The position numbers and the translations under genes were made by a program. Source: Trichinella spiralis (Eukaryota; Nematoda; Enoplea; Trichinellida; Trichinellidae). Taken from it: a stretch of DNA of 25,209 nt. A model generated the notes under the pieces. That model was given only the letters and a program-made list of their open reading frames with translations. It searched no databases and had not been told where the DNA came from. The stretch spans positions 10,291,073-10,316,281 of the forward strand of contig CM012954.1 of NCBI GenBank assembly GCA_000181795.3, written 5' to 3'. Below, one piece after another: positions 20,001 through 25,209 of this stretch (within the stretch, counting starts at the first letter, position 1; each line of letters begins with the position of its first letter).

Positions 20001-20735
20001 AGCAAGCAGCACACAACGGATCAGATCACCTATAGCCCCAGGCCGCCTGAATAACATTTTTTCGTCTGTGATACATTTCCATCATCTGTCGACTGCCTGG
20101 AATTGTTCAGACGTGTGGCAATGTAAGATTTAGAGCTTTTCCACCTCTACTACACCCTCTGTCAGTAGTACATGTGAGCGAGCGTTAGTTAGTTGCTAGC
20201 AAAGAAGAAAAAACGAACAGAAAGAATAACACAGAAAAACAACAAGAAAGAAGACAAAGGGCAGAAAAGCTGTCGTACAAGTAACGGTCAACAGGCCATT
20301 TGTTGTCCAATTTAACAAGCAGTACTGGGATTGAACTGCCAATCCGATCAACCGTTTGACGGTTGTCACCGACGATTGCCATGATCATTGACGCATTGCG
20401 TGCACGGTAATGACTGTCGTAACAAGACTTGAGATGTGCTACTATTTAGCATGCGCAGTAGTGATATGATAATTCAAGCGTAAATTATTACCCTTATTAT
20501 CCAATTTTTTTACATTTTGCAAATAAAAAAGTTATTCATATTAAAAATAAAAATTAATCAAATAACTAAGTAATAAATAAATGAGATGGAGTGAAGAAGA
20601 ATATAATTAAAAGCTTCTTTGTTTTAACCATAAAAGAATAAAATGAAGTGGAAAATAATGAAGAATTATTGTCAATATTGATGTGATTATTATACGTCAA
20701 TATGCTGCTGTTATGCTTCTTACCCTCTGAGCCAT
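7860..20735 (-). CDS. hth (Meis): Meis/homothorax TALE homeodomain transcription factor (12 coding exons, complete)
   Basis: Twelve exons join in phase to a 712-residue protein: 20735-20724, 19801-19473, 18950-18809, 18751-18701, 18566-18516, 17832-17368, 16965-16632, 15598-15447, 14010-13934, 8509-8322, 8257-8098, 8037-7860. Every intron is GT-AG. The Meis/PKNOX N-terminal domain (about residues 115-220) carries [33 protein letters not shown] and [11 protein letters not shown]. The TALE homeodomain (about 488-550) carries the PYP insertion (514-516) and WFINARRR (538-545). In this family the N-terminal half binds PBC partners (Extradenticle/Pbx) and carries them to the nucleus; the homeodomain binds TGACAG-type sites. 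CTPRE and KGKMP favour Meis/Hth over the Prep/PKNOX subclass. At 712 residues it is longer than fly Hth or vertebrate Meis (roughly 390-490), because the N-terminus and the linker are expanded. The gene identity is near certain; the exon set is one isoform deduced from splice signals only. Confidence 0.96.
8098..8257 (-). CDS. hth (Meis): Coding exon 11: C-terminal transactivation-type region
   Basis: Residue W601 (split) through 653 and two bases of G654. It follows a 64-bp intron with acceptor TTGTTTTTTAG. It encodes [15 protein letters not shown], then [20 protein letters not shown], then [17 protein letters not shown]. The composition is Ala/Pro/Tyr/Met-rich like the C-termini of other Meis proteins, without clear alignment. 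The donor is GTAAGA; the codon formed by read-through is immediately TAA. Confidence 0.9.
8322..8509 (-). CDS. hth (Meis): Coding exon 10: homeodomain recognition helix and basic C-terminal tail
   Basis: Completes W538, then residues 539-600. [20 protein letters not shown] is the end of the recognition helix (Asn-51 = N541) and the conserved Meis post-homeodomain sequence. It continues [36 protein letters not shown] and KEEKLS. FKSRRRK is a plausible nuclear-localisation patch. The acceptor is TTTTTCAAG and the donor GTATGT; reading on gives Cys-Met-stop. I recall C. elegans UNC-62 carrying a similar AGRS...NV.K.RRR...QSPGPSP tail, so the tail may be old. Confidence 0.95.
8510..13933 (-). other. 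Intron 9 (5,424 bp), inside the homeodomain
   Basis: Interrupts the codon for Trp-48 of the homeodomain. Mostly AT-rich with (TA)n runs near 10860-10883, 11648-11664, 12679-12692, 13004-13022 and 13624-13646. Less AT-rich islands at about 9880-10030, 10460-10720, 10920-11160 and 13240-13480 may be regulatory. No coding exon of another gene is recognisable on either strand. Confidence 0.85.
13259..13480. promoter_or_regulatory. Candidate enhancer island in intron 9
   Basis: GC-richer island bounded by two copies of the 12-mer GTCAAAAGCAGG (13259-13270 and 13469-13480). It contains an inverted pair TTGACAG (13439-13445) and CTGTCAA (13467-13473); TGACAG is the core Meis/Hth site. A CAGCAGCA ... 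TGCTGCTG stem is also present around 13288-13332. The regulatory role is inferred. Confidence 0.35.
13934..14010 (-). CDS. hth (Meis): Coding exon 9: homeodomain centre with TALE PYP insertion
   Basis: Residues 513-537 plus two bases of W538. [17 protein letters not shown] followed by LTILQVNNW: the three-residue PYP loop that defines TALE homeodomains, helix 2 and the start of helix 3. The acceptor is TGTTTCAG and the donor GTGAGT splits the Trp-48 codon as TG|G. Length is 77 bp. Confidence 0.98.
14011..15446 (-). other. Intron 8 (1,436 bp)
   Basis: AT-rich, splitting the homeodomain between LFQHLT and HPYP. It contains a TGACAG site near 14605-14610. I see no gene or repeat of note. Confidence 0.85.
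15447..15598 (-). CDS. hth (Meis): Coding exon 8: acidic segment and homeodomain N-terminal half
   Basis: Residues 462-512. The acceptor is TTTCTCAG and the donor [24 protein letters not shown] is an acidic stretch resembling fly Hth (GDASNASIGSGEG), followed by a basic patch EKKPPKKRG and then [19 protein letters not shown], which is homeodomain helix 1 and the following turn. The intron after LFQHLT is at the Meis-family position. Confidence 0.97.
15599..16631 (-). other. Intron 7 (1,033 bp) with a candidate regulatory patch
   Basis: Positions 15720-16170 are clearly less AT-rich and contain three CCAAT motifs (15733, 15933, 16138) and a poly-C/CT tract (16027-16044). A second patch lies at 16430-16560. 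An AATAAA is present on the coding strand at 16321-16316, about 310 nt after the exon 7 donor. A (TTA)n run is at 16196-16229. Confidence 0.8.
15720..16170. promoter_or_regulatory. Candidate internal promoter or enhancer in intron 7
   Basis: GC-richer patch with CCAAT at 15733-15737, 15933-15937 and 16138-16142. The 12-mer TGACCAATCACG at 16135-16146 recurs exactly at 21290-21301 in the candidate promoter. A transcript started here would encode the homeodomain without the Meis domain. Inference only. Confidence 0.3.
16632..16965 (-). CDS. hth (Meis): Coding exon 7: polyglutamine and Gln/His-rich linker
   Basis: Residues 351-461 plus one base of G462. The acceptor is TTTTAAG and the donor GTAAGT. 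It encodes twelve consecutive Gln (354-365, mixed CAA and CAG codons), a Ser/Thr-rich middle ([17 protein letters not shown]), then a Gln/His stretch ([18 protein letters not shown]). The next exon starts in the matching phase. Such runs are common in animal transcription-factor linkers; no folded domain is visible. Reading through the donor adds about 18 residues before a stop at 16576-16578. Confidence 0.92.
16966..17367 (-). other. Intron 6 (402 bp)
   Basis: Contains a (TGCA)n tract at about 16996-17016. Otherwise plain AT-rich intron; nothing else seen. Confidence 0.85.
17368..17832 (-). CDS. hth (Meis): Coding exon 6: end of Meis domain and Gly/Ser-rich linker
   Basis: Residues 196-350. 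It starts [18 protein letters not shown] and continues [11 protein letters not shown] (to about 224), completing the Meis N-terminal domain. The rest is a Gly/Ser/Thr/Pro-rich linker with [23 protein letters not shown] and [15 protein letters not shown], which I cannot align to relatives. The donor is GTATGA after LHLEDL. At 155 codons it is much longer than the matching vertebrate exon. An acceptor ATGAAG lies immediately before GTT CAC. Confidence 0.95.
17833..18515 (-). other. Intron 5 (683 bp) with palindromic and simple repeats
   Basis: Holds a TGCATGCA-based inverted repeat (17944-17989), a (CAAG)n tract (about 18158-18192) and a (CAGA)n tract (about 18277-18292). The stretch 18110-18470 is less AT-rich than the rest. 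The plus-strand frame at 18118-18318 is a product of the tetranucleotide repeat and not a gene. Confidence 0.85.
17944..17989. repeat. TGCATGCA-based inverted repeat in intron 5
   Basis: Arms AATGCATGCA (17944-17953) and TGCATGCATT (17980-17989), with an inner CTGTA...TACAG pair. Can fold as a hairpin in DNA or pre-mRNA. Confidence 0.7.
18516..18566 (-). CDS. hth (Meis): Coding exon 5: second 51-bp microexon
   Basis: Seventeen codons, residues 179-195 ([17 protein letters not shown]), acceptor TTTTTAG and donor GTAATG. This is the start of the second conserved block of the PBC-interaction domain and nearly identical to vertebrate and fly sequence. The preceding intron is 134 bp (18567-18700). 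Confidence 0.97.
18701..18751 (-). CDS. hth (Meis): Coding exon 4: 51-bp Meis-domain microexon
   Basis: Seventeen codons, residues 162-178 ([17 protein letters not shown]), between an acceptor CGTTCGCAG and donor GTAAGT. Vertebrate Meis has a 17-codon exon at the same place (IRAEKPLFSSNPELDNL). The preceding intron is only 57 bp (18752-18808). Confidence 0.96.
18809..18950 (-). CDS. hth (Meis): Coding exon 3: Meis N-terminal domain, first block
   Basis: Residues 114-161. The acceptor is CTTTTAG and the donor GTATGT. It encodes [19 protein letters not shown], then [18 protein letters not shown], then [10 protein letters not shown]. This is the first conserved block of the PBC-binding domain and is close to vertebrate Meis and fly Hth, with a few substitutions (EMGASGVD where relatives have EPGVxGGD). 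Exon borders match those of vertebrate Meis. Confidence 0.97.
18951..19472 (-). other. Intron 2 (522 bp), AT-rich
   Basis: Contains an (AT)n run at about 19094-19111 and a TTTA-type tetranucleotide run at about 19115-19145. I see nothing else in it. Confidence 0.85.
19473..19801 (-). CDS. hth (Meis): Coding exon 2: low-complexity N-terminal region
   Basis: Residues 5-113 plus two bases of N114. A pyrimidine-rich acceptor ending TATGTAG precedes [10 protein letters not shown]; the donor is GTATGT after AA. TAG immediately upstream in this frame shows the exon cannot simply extend rightward. The sequence is rich in Ala, Gly, Ser, Thr and Pro and resembles other family members only at its ends: FDESAVSHY at the start and [10 protein letters not shown] at the end, the latter matching the LKRDKDAIY lead-in to HPLFPLL. 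The length of 329 bp keeps the frame with exons 1 and 3. Confidence 0.93.
19802..20723 (-). other. Intron 1 (922 bp)
   Basis: Between the MAQR exon and exon 2. A less AT-rich stretch (about 19910-20430) looks like possible regulatory DNA: paired TGGTCAAAA (19910 and 19949 areas), and a hairpin at 20349-20365 (CAACCGT-TTG-ACGGTTG). The 67-codon open frame at 20185-20388 has no family resemblance. Confidence 0.8.
20724..20735 (-). CDS. hth (Meis): Coding exon 1: 12-bp start segment encoding MAQR
   Basis: On the minus strand ATG GCT CAG AGG is followed at once by a GTAAGA donor, giving Met-Ala-Gln-Arg and a phase-0 junction. Vertebrate Meis genes likewise place an intron straight after MAQR, as I recall them. 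The start context is strong (A at -3, G at +4). An in-frame TAA lies just 6 nt upstream (20742-20744), so the frame opens at this codon. Exon 2 begins in phase 0 and gives [13 protein letters not shown], comparable to MAQR-YDELPHY in vertebrates. Only the coding part is bounded here; the exon continues rightward into the 5' leader. Confidence 0.9.
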
Positions 20736-20783
20736 GCTTTGTTATTGCTGATGCAGTCGTAGTAGTAATAGTAGTACTACTAA

Positions 20784-20816
<33 letters not shown>

Positions 20817-21098
20817 CGGTGGTGGTAAATAATAGTGATAGTAATGGAGTCGTGTGTATTTAGAAATAATAATAATAATAATAGGTGGCAGAGTTAATGT
20901 TTTCTGAAATTTTTAACGCCCACCAGTCGCGCTGTTGTTGTTTAGAGTTGAGTTGAATTGCTTGGATGCTGGCCGGCTTGGTCAGACGAAGCTGGATGAA
21001 GCCAATTCGGACGTGATGCGTCTCGTCAGTTTCGGACAACCGAAAAGAGATAGGAATCCCGACGTCAATTCACCACAATGCGCACGTCGCTCAGTTGT
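20736..21098 (-). other. Probable 5' leader of the Meis/hth transcript
   Basis: Reading leftward from 21098 to the start codon there is not a single ATG on the coding strand over about 363 nt, while this AT-rich DNA would be expected to have several. An in-frame TAA sits 6 nt before the start. The leader contains a trinucleotide tract (20758-20825, CTA/CCA-type on the transcript). The transcription start is not defined; the CCAAT cluster at 21170-21323 suggests a start near 21000-21100. An intron within the leader cannot be excluded (a TTTCAG lies near 20905). Confidence 0.55.
20758..20825. repeat. (AGT)n / (CTA)n trinucleotide repeat in the 5' leader
   Basis: AGT units in both orientations (AGTAGTAATAGTAGTACTAC, then nine or so AGT copies, then GGCGGTGGTGG). 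On the transcript this is a CCACCACCGCC plus CTA-repeat stretch ending about 23 nt before the start codon. It has a mirrored AGTACT centre. Confidence 0.9.
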
Positions 21099-21142
21099 CA
21101 TCCGATGACACCGATAGTTCTGTAAAACTGAATTTCGCCGAT

Positions 21143-21323
21143 TGACGTCAACCAAGCAGCTCGTTAATCATTGGCTCCAGCCTTTAATCACTAATTCATT
21201 TCACTACCAATCATCACATGTCACTTCATCAAAGACGACCAATCCACGCACGGCCAGGCGGAGTTGAACAACGCGCGCCACAATCTAACTGACCAATCAC
21301 GTAAGAGCGAAGAAAACACCAAT
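21143..21323 (-). promoter_or_regulatory. Candidate promoter: five CCAAT boxes and a CRE palindrome
   Basis: CCAAT occurs at 21207-21211, 21239-21243, 21293-21297 and 21319-21323 on the plus strand and at 21170-21174 on the minus strand. A perfect cAMP-response-type palindrome TGACGTCA is at 21143-21150, and a related GACGTCAA is at 21061-21068. The patch is less AT-rich than its surroundings and lies 400-590 bp upstream of the start codon, next to the ATG-free leader. CCAAT boxes are the sites of NF-Y-type factors. No clear TATA box is placed. Confidence 0.55.
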
Positions 21324-21399
21324 CCCAGTTGCCGCGTTGGACGCCACGTTGGACACGAAACCCACCCACCCGACAACACCGGTCACTCTCGCAACGACA

Positions 21400-24300
21400 A
21401 CTGCTGTTCCACTTTATATTAATATTAATCATAATATTATCGCCATTATTGTTACTATCATTTTCACATTGCAGTACTATTGGTTTTTTAATCATTATTA
21501 ATATGTAATCAATTTTAATTTATTATACTTTTTCTTAGAAATTTAATTTCAATAAAATTAATATTTTTACATTGAAATTAATAATTATATGATTTGTTCA
21601 CCGTCTTCTTTCTTCGCATGCTATGAAAAATGATACATACATCACAGACAGCTCTCCCTTGGCCACTGTTACGACTACTGCTTCTGCCATTAAAAGATTG
21701 TTTGTAGTGATAAAATTTTTTAAACATTCATCCACTATTTAAATTCTTTTATCAACAGAAACGTTTTCATTTTCAATTAGTGAGTGAGTTATTATGAGAA
21801 AAAAATGAGGATAGCAATTCAGTTGAAAAAGATTTTCAAATTGCTGCTTTTCACTCACCACATCATGTAGCAAAGAAATTATTTATGAAAATCAATTTCT
21901 GTCAAAAAGAAAGAACTGGATTGTTGAGGAAAATTAATTTCAGATACAACTCTCATGAGCGTTCCTCATACATGCTTGGAAATCTCAGTTGAATGTTAAA
22001 AAAAAACTTTTCTTTCCAATTTAAAATACACAAATATATCTTAATTCGAAATTCAAACTCTTCTTCGAATATGGAAAAATTGTGAAAGCTGAAAAAATGT
22101 TTTCCAATAGATTCAATGACAAGAATGATAAAAAAATATCAAGCATAGAATAGCATTTATCTTATTTTAGTGTAGTTAGTTGTTCTGAAAAAGGCAGGCA
22201 AATTCTATCCAATAATTGTAAACTTCAGCTTTTTGTATGTTCAATAATCATTTAACTTCATCAGTTTCATTCATTTATTCATTCTCTTTCTCATCTCTGA
22301 CATCTATTCTATTGTCCAGTCAGTCATTGATGTTCAAATTGTATCGATCTTTCAATAACAATCAAATAAAGTGTCTTATCATAAATTCAGTAAAAGCAGA
22401 AGAAATTTACATAGAGAAAAAGAAGAGAAAATGGAAATAACCATGATCCCTGAAATAGATGTAGTGCTATGAACGATGCCGTTGTTGTTGTTGTTGCTGT
22501 TGTATTGTTGTTTCATTATGAAGAATTTTACGCTTTTATAAAGTGTCAGTGGTCTCTGAAGAACGCTCGTCTAGCAGTAAATCAGCTGTATATATATAGT
22601 GTATTGACTTTCGAATTTTGCAAGTTTAATTAATTGGAGATGACAAAGGCCTGACTGACTCTGGCCAACGTACCGAATAAAGCTAAATAAGCTATGAAAA
22701 GCCCTCGGCAGCTCAGCAATGACATTATGCCGTTAGCTGACGGCATAAATTTTGTCCATGTGCCAAAATCGACAAGTGAAATATATTCTGTGGACAGTAT
22801 ATAAATAAATATATATATTTGTGTGTGTGTGTGTGCGTGTGCACATATATATTTTTTTTTCTCTGTCTCTCTCTCTCGCTCTCATATTCTTAGTATAATA
22901 AAATAGAGAGCAAAAAATGAAAAATAAAAAACCACTTTTGAAGAAGTGCATTCATTAAAGAGAAAAACAAATTACCATATATTTATTTGTTCATTGGACA
23001 TCACTGTTCATACAGTATTCCAGTGTTTGTAGAGAAAGATAGTTACTGAACTTGAAACAATAAAAACAATAAAATGTGAACTGCAAGAGAATTCACGAAA
23101 TGCATTGGTGGTGTTGTTTATTATCAATTTTCAATTTTTTCACAACTGTCTGCATTTCGTCATTATCATCACTGAAGTGAAACTGATGATGAAAATAAAA
23201 ATTTCACCAACTCTGATTGATAATATTTCATCACCATTTAAAATAATAATAATAATGATGAACCAACGTGTTAAAATTATTACTGTTGTTGCTGTTGCTT
23301 TCTTTATACTAAACAAAACTGTCAGTCTTGTAATAAACCAGATGTTCAAAATAGAAAATGTGTTCAATATGGGAAAGTTAACGGTCGAAGGCGGCTCTAT
23401 GTTGGACAGGTTGAATTATGGTTTCTTTCTTCGCTAGCCTTGCCATTGCGGACGGACGGACGACTTTATGTCAGCAATGGTCGTTTCGACGACCAGCATG
23501 CCAAAAATTGACGCATTTATTGAGTATAAATTGTCACCCGTCTGCAAAGCCGATGAATGATGATCGTCAGTCATTTCAAAAATTTTCATTTCTCCTTCCC
23601 ATGATAACTAGCAATGGCTCATTTTACTTATTTTTGGTTCAACATCTTGTGCTATGCTATTGTTTGTTTTTCATGTTCAATTATTATTAGCTTGGTAATA
23701 AGAGAGGAAGAAGAAGAAGAACAATTAAATTGTACTCATAATGCCATTACAGAAACTATTACGGATATTTTGAATAGAACATAAATATTAAAAATGTAAA
23801 AATTGAATAACCAATAATAATATTAATGTTAAAAAGAATTGGAATAAATTTTTATTAAAGTTATTGTATAATTCTTTGATTAGTCTATCTGGTCACGATG
23901 ATAGTTAAATTCTAGAATGCTTTTTTCAACGCCAAGCCATCTTCAAACAGTGCATTCCTATCTTTGCCGTGTCAGGGCCGTTCGCGCGTTGACGGATTGT
24001 CAATTTTCCGTCTTTGACATGTTCGCCTGCCGACGACCGTTGTAGAATAGTACCATGGAAAAGCCGGTTGCAAAAACACAGCCTCTGGCTTTGACCCGTT
24101 TCTGAGGGTCGGTTCTAGGTGCCAGCATGCCGATAACACAACTGGTCTACTACAACTACTTACTACATACAGCTACTGCTACAGTTACCAGCAGCAGCAA
24201 GAACAACAACAACAACAACAACAACACCAGCAGCAGCAGCAGCAGCAGCAATAACAATTACAACGACAACTACTACTATTATTATTATTATTATTAATGA

Positions 24301-25209
24301 TGTTATTGCTGCCGTTACTAATATGCTAACATCAATACTGTAAATGGATTGATGCGATATGCTTAAAAGTTTTAAAAGTTCCGTTCCATAAACAATGATA
24401 ATATGATATAAATGAAGATGATGTATAAAATCGCGTCAACTAATGGTTACAGTTTAATAAATTCCAAATATTCAAAAATTAAGCCCATGTAGAAGAAGAA
24501 AAAACAAACTAATTTCTGCGTCGGTTTTTTTCCCCATTCCCTCTAGAATCAGTATGTGATCGGTTGAAACGTCTGAACGCTCGAAAATTGTCAAAATAGT
24601 ATTTGTTAGGAAGAAGGAAAGCTGCAAATGCGCAGCCGATGAGGCCGGCCGGCCACCCGCGGTTAGCAAGATTCGAAAGAGCATTTTTCCGCCTCATCTA
24701 ACCAACCACCTACCATCATCTAACCGTGGAAATTGTTTAATTGAATCTGTCAAACAAACACGCACACACACAAAGCCATACAAGCAGAAATTATCTTCAC
24801 ATTTTTGTTATTGTTGCAATGGACAACATAACAATCACGAATTGACCAAGCAGTAATTCTGCAATTGAAAACCTGTATCAATTTCTTTTTCTTTGTGTTT
24901 TTTGTCGGTCACCTTCTCAATTTCAGTATGTCAATCAGTCAGAAATACGTAGATGAATAAAATTATTAACTTTAATTTTTTTATTAATGCTATTTTTTTC
25001 ACTACATTACATTACACTACACTACACTACAACTGCAACAGAAAATGTTGGCCAGTGTTTAGGTTAGTTAGGCATCTGATGATCAATACAGAGAAAACAG
25101 AAGAAGAGGTGATTATGAAGAAATATTATTTTTATTAAAAAAAAGTAAAAAATTGCAATCGTATCCAAAAGTCATTGCTTGATTAAAAACGCGTGCACGG
25201 TGGTGGCGT
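21400..25209. other. Upstream DNA without a recognised gene
   Basis: AT-rich background with a (TG)n/(TA)n/(TC)n cluster near 22800-22880, an (AAG)n tract near 23704-23721, a (GGAC)n run near 23448-23463 and the compound repeat at 24190. Less AT-rich patches at about 23385-23560, 23930-24140 and 24530-24720 might be regulatory. A further upstream exon of the gene is possible, but I could not identify one. Confidence 0.6.
24190..24296. repeat. Compound trinucleotide repeat (CAG, AAC, CAG, ACT, ATT)
   Basis: Successive tracts of CAG, then ACA/AAC, then CAG again, then ACT and TTA units. It is non-coding here: no open frame with family resemblance surrounds it. Confidence 0.9.

Noticed and set aside
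20185-20388. 67-codon minus-strand frame as a longer first exon
   Set aside because: No similarity to Meis N-termini and no suitable in-phase junction; the MAQR exon explains the start better.
1-25209. Virus-like elements, LINE or transposase genes
   Set aside because: No reverse transcriptase, integrase, capsid or transposase motif was seen in any frame, and no long terminal repeats were found.

Overview
The window is AT-rich metazoan genomic DNA: introns begin GT and end AG, spacers are long and non-coding, and microsatellites are common. It holds one gene that I can read completely, a Meis/homothorax (hth) TALE homeobox gene on the minus strand. Twelve coding exons join in phase from ATG at 20735 to TAA at 7860 and give 712 residues. 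I found no second protein gene, tRNA, rRNA, CRISPR array, recognisable transposase or reverse transcriptase. The species cannot be named. Meis-class intron positions, the MAQR start, short introns of 57-134 bp next to one of 5.4 kb, and a C-terminal tail resembling my memory of nematode UNC-62 suggest a bilaterian invertebrate.

Layout, left to right. Positions 1 to about 6,750 are spacer 3' of the gene, with several diverged duplications and inverted repeats. About 6,760-7,859 is the probable 3' UTR, very pyrimidine-rich on the transcribed strand. From 7,860 to 8,509 lie the last three coding exons, separated by introns of only 60 and 64 bp. A 5,424-bp intron (8,510-13,933) then splits the homeodomain between its W48 and F49 codons. 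From 13,934 to 18,950 are the exons for the homeodomain, the Gln/His/Gly-rich linker and the PBC-binding Meis N-terminal domain. Exon 2 (19,473-19,801) encodes a low-complexity N-terminus, and a 12-bp coding exon (20,724-20,735) supplies Met-Ala-Gln-Arg. Beyond it lie about 360 nt with no ATG on the coding strand, then a cluster of five CCAAT boxes and a CRE palindrome (21,143-21,323) that I take as the promoter. From 21,400 to the end is upstream DNA with several less AT-rich patches that could be enhancers.

One regulatory gene with all its introns fills half the window. Points worth attention are possible intron-retention isoforms (homeodomain-less after exon 7, and two shortened C-termini), an intron-7 patch sharing a 12-mer with the promoter, an inverted pair of Meis/Hth-type TGACAG sites in the large intron, and unexplained repeats in the 3' spacer. 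No virus-like element was recognised.
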